Assembly (NCBI GenBank): GCA_002101225.1
Contig: LWTN01000225.1
Location: 1 to 32,622, forward strand
DNA length: 32,622 bases
Origin: Cycloclasticus sp. symbiont of Poecilosclerida sp. M
Lineage (GTDB): Bacteria > Pseudomonadota > Gammaproteobacteria > Methylococcales > Cycloclasticaceae
Direction of reading: 5' to 3'
Shown: positions 10,362-20,600 of the stretch, one piece after another
Numbering within the stretch: the first letter of the stretch is position 1
How the letters are laid out: the number at the start of each line of letters is the position of its first letter
Translations under genes and position numbers: made by a program
Notes under the pieces: generated by a model
Told to the model about the DNA's origin: nothing
Seen by the model: only the letters and a program-made list of their open reading frames with translations
The model's database searches: none

Positions 10362-12072
10362 GTAGAAGTGATATTAAGGAACTTACAGTGACATGTGACA
10401 ATGCCAACCTAAAGTGCGAATGGGAGGGAGCTGTTGGGACGCTTAGGGAACATCTTGCCAAGTGCCAGTTCAGCCTAATTCCCTGCCCAAACCGATGCAC
10501 AGTTCCAGCAAGTGCACAGATCCAGCAAATGCACCCCACGTATAATCGATCAAAGTAAGTGTAACATTAACCAATGCCATGTTTCTGGATATGACTGTCA
10601 GCCTTTCCCTATAATTCATCTTCATGAGCAAGGGAAGGGATAAGGGAGGCTGACCTGAAACGCTCTCGCTGTGTATGCGTGCGTGGAGCAGGAAAGTGTG
10701 ACCTGGCTCGTCCATTCCATCTGGCCATCTGGCCTGAAATTGGGTTGACTTTGCGAGTGGGTACACACCCCTCGGCTCCCCACCCTCCCCCTCTCACCAT
10801 GCATGGCCTTAATAGCCATGGGTTCCCCCCCCCCAGCCCCCCAGCCCCCAAGGTAGACTTTGGATATGACAACTGGGGACTTACATAGTAGCCCCACATG
10901 TAATCATGATTGCAGTTTAACATCAGAAACTGCATGTGCTGTATTATAGCAAGGGTGTATAGGAAGAGAGGGCATGCAACTATAGCTAGACGGTGAAATA
11001 TAAACTGTAATTCCTTACTAGCATGTGCAACATTAATTCTCCGCCCACTTTACTAAATCACACATGACCTTACGTGATCTAGATGTAACAGTTCGCATAC
11101 TATGGAGAGTTGCATGCCCTCTCTTCCTATAAGCCCTTGATTACAACCAATTAAGGGGAGAGACCCCCATGCTCCTGAGCTATGGCCACTATGCTGTATG
11201 ATGTCATTATTTTGTATAGGGCAAAAGATAAGGTCAGGAAAGTGCTGAAAAAAGACCTAACTAGGCATCTCGATAGAGAGTGTCCAAACCGAAACCACAT
11301 GTGCGAATATTGTGGCAAGACAGGGAAGTATGAATTCATAACAAGGTCTCACGACTTCACTTGTCCTGAGAAGATGATCAGCTGCGCGAATACTGGATGC
11401 AGGTATACTCTGCAGAGGCAAGGGATGAAGAGACATCTTGATAAGTGTTTTCACACCATGATCCCGTGCAAATACATTAAACTCGGATGTCAGATGAAGG
11501 GCAAGCGAAAAGACATGGTGGTACATGAAGATGACAGCAAGTGTCATTTACGGATGGCATTAGATTCGGTGTTGAAGCTACACCAAGAAAATACCGACCT
11601 GAAAGGAAAAGTATCGAGATTAGAGAGTTGCTCACAGCCTACGTTCAAATTAACCGAGTATTCCAAAAAGAGACAATTTAACGAAGTGTTTGTATCCCCA
11701 TCCTTTTACACCAGCAGTCCAGCTGGGTATCACATGTCTATTAGCGTGCTGGCAAATGGCGACGACAGTGAGTGCGACCAGAAGTCTTACCTCTCAGTTT
11801 CAATCAATATCAAGAGGGGTGAAAACGACGAATGGTTGGAGTGGCCGTTTGTTGGCTATGTGACCATTACGCTGTTAAACCAACTGGTGGAAACCAGAAA
11901 CCTTGGTCACTTTAAGAGGACGCTGCATTTTGATGGCGTAGACTCCATAGAGGCTGGATGCACACATTTGTGTCGACACTTTATCCGCCATGACGATCTA
12001 GAAACGCATTACCTTAAGGATGACACACTGTATTTTACAGTATCAACGGATATCACTAATCCTAAGGCATAG
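10362..12072 (+). CDS. TRAF-like protein lacking a RING exon (zinc fingers, coiled coil, MATH), 5' end uncertain
   Basis: Two exons are clear: 10362-10554 (starting in phase 1 after a CAG acceptor) and 11220-12072 (stop TAG). Together they give about 348 aa. The first exon holds a TRAF zinc finger (CDNANLKCEWEG...HLAKC...CPNRC). The second adds further fingers (CPNRNHMCEYCGKTGKYE, CANTGCRYTLQR, CKYIKLGCQMKGKR), a short coiled coil, and a diverged MATH domain (SPSFYTSSPAGYHMSISV, ANGDD, WLEWPFVGYVTITLLNQ, YLKDDTLYFTV). No RING exon is visible between the preceding gene (ending 10167) and 10362. Either an upstream exon was missed, or the RING was lost and translation starts at the in-frame ATG 10328, which reads through the acceptor. 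A RING-less TRAF would bind receptors without ligase activity, as vertebrate TRAF1 does; that role is inference. Confidence 0.75.
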
Positions 12073-12396
12073 GTGCATATAGAGCTTACTAGCTATAACA
12101 CCTTGCTATGAGGTAGCTATAATTATAGATAGTTTGCAAGGCTATAATAGTAGTAGTATTGATGATTGTGTATGCATGTATGATTGTATAAGTGAATTAA
12201 GATCAACAGCTAGCTAGCTAAAATTATGGCGCCCTTATTATGCACCTGCCCCTTACTTAAAAGAAACCCTGACTTGTTAGGCTTTATCAGGAACACAATT
12301 ATGCATGATCAACATAATTATGCATGCAGACCAGGGAATTCATGGTAGGGAACCCCCCTGAAAGTATCATTCTCTACATCATCTGTAAACAACAAA
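12073..12396 (+). other. Intergenic spacer between two TRAF copies
   Basis: This is AT-rich spacer with several ATTATGCATG-type palindromes around 12299-12330. I see no exon, RNA gene or clear repeat. Confidence 0.5.
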
Positions 12397-14349
12397 ATGG
12401 CTTCCAAGTACAACTTCATAGTAGAACCAGACAGTGGCCTACACAGTGTCTGATATGCCTGGAAGTAGCTGAGGAGCCAAGGCAACATGAGAAGTGTGGG
12501 AGGCTGTTCTGTAAGAAGTGCTTGGATGAGTATGGAAAGTCCTAACTGCAGGGCTCAACAGCCACAGTAGATTCCTAGGCTTCAAACCCATAGAGAAAGC
12601 TACGGCACCACAAGTGTGTGTTTACTTGGTCTTGCAAGTGAGACAATACAGTGTGGTGGGCAAGCTTGTATCTGAGGTTTTGCAACACAACCACTCCTAG
12701 GCTCCTGTGAACACTACCGTGTACGTGTGCATCCAGATTTATAGACTGATATAGTGTATCTTTTGCAGGCACATAGGAATAGGTATAGTGCCATGGACCC
12801 ACTACTTTTTGACTAGTGCCAAGATGTACGTAGTGCTGGAGTCATCGGTACATACAGTGTCATGCCACTAGATCATAATAGAGATCCCATCACCCTGTGC
12901 ATGCATTGTTGCAATTGCATCTATAAGTGCAAAGTGATCAAAATTGAAACTGAGATTATTACTGCGTTTCCGATACACTCTAATATCTATGGAAGTATAG
13001 ATATAATAATAATTATGACTTGTGTTGCTACACCTGACCATGCATGAACCACTGGGCTATCAACATTCTATATTTTCAGGTAAAAGGGATATTAAAGCAC
13101 TCCAGGTGAAATGCAGCAATGACAACCGAGAGTGTGAGTTGAAGGGAACTGTTGGTATGCTAGAGAAACACATGGACACATGCGAGTTCACTCTACTTCC
13201 CAATGCAAAGTTCCAGCGGATGCCAGCCACTTAAGAGCTCAGTAAGTTTGAAGTAGCTATTGAGTGATTGGCCACTGATTGCTGTGTGCTCTAGCCCTAG
13301 CTCTAGCCCTATAGCCTATGCTACATGAAAACAAGTGCATTAATGCTTCATGTAGTGTTTGACCAGTGCATAAAGGGCCCTCGATAATGTCTAATACGGG
13401 GCTGGGGACCAATAATTATAGCACTCTATAGCTATTATGTAGTAGTAGCACACTTTTTGATCTCAGAATGAAATAATTATAGCTACACAGTGTGACAAGG
13501 TCTGTATGTCATTAAAGACCTTGCATCGATCCCAGCCCCCTGCATCAGCCTTGTTCATAATCACGTTTATATCTGTTGTGTTGTTGTTATGTCATTGCTG
13601 TTGTGCCGGGGTGTTATGTTGTTGTTGTTATTGTTGTTGTTATGTGTTGTTGTTATGTCATTGTTGTTATGTTGTTGTTGTTGTTTAGAGAGCAGTGTCC
13701 TCCTGCTTTCGTTACATGGAACAAGTACACAGTAAACACTTTTGAAAACGGACTGTACATATGTAGCCCATAAAGCCCAGTCCAATTAAAATAGCTATAA
13801 TAAGGAAATTATTATGATGTACGTAGAAAGTTGGACATAATCAAAGAAGTAATGAGAAAAGACCTACCAAAACATATGGAGGAAGAGTGCCCTAACAGAG
13901 ATTATCAATGTGAGCATTGCGGAAAGGAAGGGAAGTATGCTTACATCACACTGAGTCACGATAAAAAGTGCCCAAAGAAAGTCATTAATTGCAGTAATAC
14001 TGACTGCCAAGACGCCATACAACATCACCGTTTAAAGAGACATCTTGAAGGATGTGCACACACAGAAATACCATGCAAGTACGTTAAACTTGGATGTCAA
14101 ATGCAGATGAAGCGAAGAGACATGCCAGCACATGAAGTGGATGGTAATTACCATATCATCATGGCATTAGATTCTGTTGTCAAATTGCTAGAAGAAAATG
14201 TTGACTTGATAAATAAAGTACAGAAATTAACACAACATCCCATAACCGATAGCAGTGACAGTGATGATGAAAGTGAAGATAAAAGTGAAGCTGAAGAGAG
14301 TGTCCTCAGTCTTCTACAAAGATTAAAAAGGACAAGTCGATCATTATGA
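12397..14349 (+). pseudogene. Decayed TRAF copy: frameshifted RING and zinc finger, MATH missing
   Basis: Three pieces align with the neighbouring TRAF. First, 12397-about 12580: MASKYNFIVEPDSG opens in one frame and QCLICLEVAEEPRQHEKC plus FCKKCLDEYGKS continue in another, and then PNCRAQQPQ appears in a third context, so the RING is broken by small indels. Second, 13080-about 13240 (acceptor CAG): a zinc-finger exon reading RDIKALQVKC...HMDTCEFTLLP, which then loses the last Cys pair to a deletion and stops. Third, 13827-14349: an open exon with MRKDLPKHMEEECPNRDYQC, CEHCGKEGKYAY, CKYVKLGCQMQMKRRD and a coiled coil, ending in an acidic Ser/Asp/Glu tail and LLQRLKRTSRSL where the paralog continues into MATH. 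The last piece could still be expressed alone. As a whole I call it a pseudogene, because the RING breaks would prevent a normal TRAF product. Confidence 0.65.
13567..13688 (+). repeat. GTT-rich microsatellite
   Basis: Imperfect TGTTGT units are interrupted by ATGTCATTG and ATGTTG variants, between the second and third pieces of the decayed TRAF copy. It produces spurious Cys/Val-rich frames. Confidence 0.85.
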
Positions 14350-14621
14350 TCACATTCGTCAACAGTCATGCACACATAGCTAATTAAGTTGTACGTAACA
14401 ACTCTAGCTAGCCAGTTTTTGCATTATATGCAGGTAAAAGAATGAGAGTCCTTAGCTAAGCAAAGTATGGCCAGTCAGTTTAAATATTATGGGCTCTGGG
14501 TCTATGTAGTTGCTATGGTGATTAACACTCTATAATCAATGTGGGGTATTCTTATCTACCACTTGGGACTCAGAGGTCACATGATTGCCCTTATAGCTAC
14601 TAGCTAAGAGGAGTTACAAAA
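14350..14621 (+). promoter_or_regulatory. Intergenic region and presumed promoter of the death-domain protease gene
   Basis: This is a short spacer with AT-rich 'ctagctagc' filler and no exon. The start at 14622 follows AAAA, an acceptable animal start context. I see no convincing TATA box. Confidence 0.3.
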
Positions 14622-17600
14622 ATGGCTGGCAAATTGAGCTCACTACTAGCCAACTACGGGCTGACAAAAAGAGATATCAGCAAAAAGATATCTGCCAAAT
14701 ACATACTGGCTATCTCCCGCTCTTCTTGCACGAAATGGAGGTCTCTACCTGCCTATCTGGAGATGGACACAATTGTGGCAAAGGACATCGATCGATTCGG
14801 ATCTGCACTGGATGAGATAGAAAAGAGAGAGAAGTTTCTCAATGAATGGCAGGAACAGAAGGGAGATGAAGCCACTTACAAGAGCCTCATCTGTGCTCTC
14901 CTGGAGTTAGAGTGTAGGCAAGATGCCGAGTTTGTGTGTAAGCAGTTGACGAAAGATGCTGCTTCAACCACTCCAACACCAACACAACATGCATCAGGCT
15001 CATCTAACACAGGTAAGCTAGGTGTTTGTGGGTCATCTTTCAAGCCTGACTGGTGCACATTATAGTTATACAGGGGTGGAGTTATAGGTATCCGGGAGTT
15101 GGAAATAGGGGTGGGGTTAGTCTTCACTTATTGCAGCATTGATTACATGCACATCACTAGTTTTTCAGTACTTTGTACTGGAGGTGGCACATCCACCTCT
15201 CTCCCACACCCTCCACCTCAATGTGGTATATTATACAGTGGTGCAGTACAGAGGTTTTCAGGTTGCTTAATTGACACAAAAATTTGCCCATTCAGTGGTA
15301 TTATATATCGCCGCATGGGTTTAATTTCGCGCATGTGCAAATTTTTGTGTCAAGCAACTCTATAGTAAACCGCTACTGCGCATGCGAGTGCTTTGAAGTT
15401 CATTGGGGTGAGCCTGAGCGAGTCCCACCTTAGCGTAGTGACTGTTGAAATAACTAGGCGAATGCCGCTCGCCCCAATTATATGTACGGACGGACGGTAG
15501 TTCAACGGTTAAGACCCCTTTTTTTTTTCATGGGCAGTCCATTTATATTTTATCTGTTCACGAGCCCCACCCCCTATTGAGCAGCTGATGCATGTCAGAT
15601 GCTATCATGATGGATGAACGTTCCCATGCTGTGAGGGAGAGGAGGAGACGTGCGAACTCCGAGTACTACAGAAATAGGAGAGCTGCTGCAATAGAATCAG
15701 ACCTGCAGGAGCAAAGGCGGGGGTAAGTGATGGAGCGGTTAGGAAGAAGGGATGCCCAGAGTGATGAGGCCAGGCAGGCTCAACTGCAGCATAGGCGGCA
15801 GGGGAAAGCTGCAGGACTGAGGAGGCCAGGCAGGGCAGGCTGCAGCAGAGGCGGCAGGGAGATACTTCCCGCAGAGCAGCAGAGACCGAGGTGGCCAGGC
15901 AGGACAGGCTGCAGCAGAGGCGGCAGGGAGATACTGCCCGCAGAGCAGCAGAGACAGAGGATGCCAGGCAGGGCAGGCTGCAGCAGAGGCGGCAGGGAGA
16001 TGCTTCCCGCAGAGCAGCAGAGACAGAGGAGGCCAGGCAGGCCAGGCTGCAGCAGAGGCGGCAGGGAGATACTGCCCGCAGAGCAGCAGAGACAGAGGAG
16101 GCCAGGCAGGGCAGGCTGCAGCAGAGGCGGCAAAGAAATGCTACCCACAGAGCAGATTCTGAGGATCAGAATCAGTCTACACAGGGTATGCCAATGCCAT
16201 TGTTGACATGAATAAGTACTGTATGCTGTAACTCTTGTTTCTTTTGTTACGTGGGTGTGGTAGTGGGTGTGGTACCGGCTCGATCAGGCTCGCCCCAGGC
16301 TCCGTATTCCTAGTATGCGGGCTCATCGCGCGCGCGATATCGGCAGTGAAGATCCGCCTAGTCGCGCGAGCTCGCAGTGCTGCAAGTAAGACGGAAGACA
16401 CGCTTTATATCGCATTAACAGTAAGTACATGCATGTCAAGTGTTATATTCTAGCGACTTCACAGTGCCAAGATATACAGCGTAGGCATTATACTCTACGT
16501 GCGCCTAGATGTTGTTTTAGGCTATTAGGCAGGTTTCTTGTTTCTCTCTAGTTCTCTCCATAATAACTAGACGAATACAATGCATTGTGGGGCGAGCCTG
16601 AGCAAGTGCAAGGATAATAGGACCAGTAGTTTTGCCTGCAGTACTAAAAGTCCAGCTGCATTGCATTTGGCAGCTGCTGCAAGTGACACCATGTACCCAA
16701 GACAATTTTGCTAGATAGCTAGCTATAGGAACAGATGATGGATTCTAGCAAAGCCCTCAAGTCATCAGATCCTGATCTGATGACTGAGAGCTTTGGTAGG
16801 ATCCAGCAGCCGATTGCCTAAGGGCAGTAGATCGCAGATCAGATGGTTGTCTCTGTTATGTCTTTAACGAATCTTATATTAGAAGTGAACTCAACGAGAC
16901 TAATGCAAAAGACTAATGCAAAAGACTCAATCGACTGAAAGTTCTAAAGCATGCTGACAAAACCAATAAACCACACGTGAATAGACAATGATACAAAGGT
17001 TAGACTAACATACATACATACATACATAACATACATACATACATAATACATAACATACATAATACATAACATACATACATACATAACATACACAGTGCAC
17101 AGTCACTATAGTCTTCACTAAAAGCACCTAGGTATGATGGTCGTCTCCGCTAAAAATGCTTAGAACGTACGGTTACATAGCTAGTAGAAATTTTCCCGCC
17201 TACTCCCTAGTGTGGGGCTTGCTCATGCTCGCCCCAATTAACGATGACACCAACAGTAGCTAGATTATAATATAGCTACAGAAATGTGCAGTCGTGTAAC
17301 TATTTTTGGCTTGGCTCAGGGTTTCGATGTTTGCTCGTTACATGCCAAAAGTGAGCGAGTAAACATTACTGCTTTCATTGCCTATAGACGCATGGATAAA
17401 GCTCTACGTAGCTTTAGCTGCATGGTGTTAGTAGATAATTTGATATTGCTCATGCATTTATTTAATTTTATAGTGGATGAAACAAGCAAATTAATCAAAA
17501 TTGTTGTCGATGATAATTCCTCTGCAAGAGGGTTGGCTTGTATTATATGCAATGATTATCTGGGTTGTAAAAGGCTAGGTACTTTATATGGTGCTATTAA

Positions 17601-20600
17601 GGATTCTGAGGCATTGGATTCTACTTTTAAACACTTAAATTTTGCCACAATCGTTAGGCCAAATTCTAAGAAAGATGTAATAGAAAATCTTATTCGAGCA
17701 ATTGCCCTCTATCCTAACTATCCACCAACATACAATTGTTTTGCTATTATTTTTTCTGGCCACGGAGGAAGCAAAAGGAAAGTTTATTCTAATGCTGGTG
17801 AAGAAGTGGATATAGAATCTGCACTTATCAAGCCTTTTGATGTTAAAGATACTCGTATTAAAGATTTCCCTAAACTTGTATTTATTGACGCATGCAGAGG
17901 TCGTTTGCGCACTAAAGGAACTTTGAAGGAGGAGTTACCCAAGCCAGTAAATTTTCTAATAGCTTACTCAGCACGGTATGGCTATGTGTCCTATGAAACC
18001 GATAGCGGCGGCATTTGGATGCAAAAGTTAGCAGCTGCAATTAAAGGCAACACCACTTCATCTATTGGAGATGTTGTATCAAGAGTGAATGACGAAGTTA
18101 TAAAAGAGGGAATTGAACCCCCTGAATATCACAACACAAATGTTACCATTGTTCTCACTGGTTAGTACAAGTACATGTTGCATAATTATAGATAGCTATA
18201 ATTATCTATGGCTAAGCTACGATTAGCGAGGAAGATTTTTTTCATGAACAGTGTGTTTGCTCACTCGTCGATAAGGGTTTTGAAAATCATATCAAGAGGT
18301 ATACATAGCTAGGGAAATCCTAAGAGAAGTTTACTTTCTAGAACTGGCCCGAGTCTGGAACATGTGGAGTGTGGCTTTTAGATTATTGATGCTCCACTTA
18401 GACAGTGTGCATGCTTTCGCTCTTGTCCACACAGAAAATCACTCTGAGCAATAATCTGAGAACTTGCCCAGGATAATTATTAATAGACCATGCAAGGATG
18501 GGGTGAGGCTGGGTTAAGGTACGTGGTCTACCATCCTTTTTGGAGATCAGTTATCCTTTGGAGACCACACCATGCCAGCCAATATTCATGTACTGTAGGT
18601 TCCAGTGTACATCCAGCCACCCCTTTTTGGACACCGGCCAATATTCATGTTCTATAATATTCTTTACAGTGTACAATCCAGCCCCACCCCATTTTGGAGA
18701 TTATGATCTCTAGGCTCAAAATATCTCATTACTGATTGATAAACTTCTGGCATGTCGCTTTTGCTATTAAGTTTCAATAGTACTATTTTTTTTCAGATAG
18801 TGGGCCTATCTAGCAAAAACAGCCATGTTTCCATTAAGTTTCATTAAGAAAACCACAATCCTAGCTTAAAGAAAGGCATGCCCATTCACACATTTTCCCT
18901 AGCCATTCTGGAAAGTTTTATCCAGTGCAGTGGGACAATTAATATATAATAGCCCTGTTTTCCTATTGTAGCACCTGACAGTTCAGCAAGCGCAAGCAAG
19001 CGCAAGCAAGCGCAAGCAAGCGCAAGCAAGCGCAAGCAAGCGCAAGCAGTGATCAGGGACCACGACGCATAAGTAAGTTGAAGATGATGTGACTATAATT
19101 TGATCATTATTATTACATTCATTTTGCCCACAGTTACTGATGGTCCAGAAATCATGGCTGAAACTACAACTACAAGTTAGTAAATTAATTACTCTTGGTT
19201 TGAGATCATTTTGCTGTCTATGAACTTGGAGTTCCATTAAAAAAAGTCGATAACTAGAATACGACAAAATATTTCTCCGAAATAAAAAGGCCATGTATAG
19301 GGTAGATTGCCTTCAGCTAACCAGCTTCCTACTATAATGGTATATTATAGCTATAACCCTACATGGCCTTTTTATTTTGGCGAAATTTTTTTGCGTACAG
19401 AGCTTTGCAAGTTAGTTGTCAGGTTGGAATGTGAAATGTTTATCAGCACTTTGATGTTGTTGTCTTGCTAATCAATGGCTAGTCTGAAGTCTCTCTTGTG
19501 GCTTTGGTGTGTCCCATGTGACCACATACTGATGATAATCGCAACATAGTAAAGTCAACTGTAATTTCAAAATCAATGCTTGATCTGCTGGTATAGCAAA
19601 GCCCTCAAGTGGATCCTAGCAAAACCCTCAAGTCATCAGCTGCTGGATCCTAGCAAAGCTCTCATGTCATGGCTGCTGAATCCTAGCCTTAAGCTACCAG
19701 CTAGCTGCTGCAAAGCCAGGCTGCTTAAATTGCAACACTATAGCTTAGGCTCGCCCCACAATTATTATGATGATCATTTGCTATGATTAGTTGTAACTTC
19801 TCAATCCTGTCTGTTATATTTTTTTCCCCTACAGAATATACCCCTGAAACTGTTATGAGTAAGTGGATTTACAATAATAATGGCCTATCATTTTAGCCCT
19901 ATAGCAACATCATTACATGTCATAACTCCCCTAGCCCTAGCCGCCTTGTCATAACTCCCCTAGCCCTAGCCACCTTATCATAACTAGCCACCTTGTCATA
20001 ACTCCCCTAGCCCTAGCCACCTTATCATAACTAGCCACCTTGTCATAACTCCCCCAGCCCTAGCCACCCCTAGCCCTAGCCGCCTTGTCATAACTCCCCC
20101 AGCCCTAGCCACCTTATCATAACTAGCCGCCTTGTCATAACTCCCCCAGCCCTAGCCACCCCTAGCCCTAGCCGCCTTGTCATAACTCCCCCAGCCCTAG
20201 CCGCCTTGTCATATCTCGCCCAGCCCTAGCCGCCTTGTCATAACTCCATTTTGTGTAATACAGAAAGAGAGATATTATTTTCTGCTCAACTAAATTCCAT
20301 AACTTGGATAAACTCCAGCGGTGAAAAGAAGGAATTGAAGCTTAGGGTGGAGATGTCTGTGAGATGGTATACATTGGGACAGAATGTGAGGATCCCCAAT
20401 GCAACGTTGGAAGGATATAGACAACAGCATTTCCATAATAATGAAGCATGCATGATTGCCGTTTTTGATGAGTGGATTACATTAAAATCTAAGAAGGTGT
20501 GTTACCTATTGATAAAACTCACAGCTTCTTTAACACCTCATTATTAGTATCCACCTACTTGGGAAGGGCTTGTGAAGTGGCTGAAGAACGAAGGGTTGAA

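Noticed and set aside
15780-16148. Minus-strand open frame rich in Leu/Pro/Cys repeats
   Set aside because: It is the antisense of the STPR-like 69-bp repeat. The plus strand gives the recognisable 23-residue Arg/Gln module and has the start-like ATG.
17284-17472. N-terminal extension of the protease frame starting at MCSRVTIFG
   Set aside because: A good acceptor (TTTTATAG at 17466-17473) in the right phase joins the death-domain exon; the extension has no recognisable domain. It remains possible as an alternative first exon.
19919-20245. CCCTAGCC-rich stretch as an interstitial telomere repeat
   Set aside because: The unit is not CCCTAA and is embedded in longer CATAACTCCC/GCCTTGT units; it is an intronic minisatellite.
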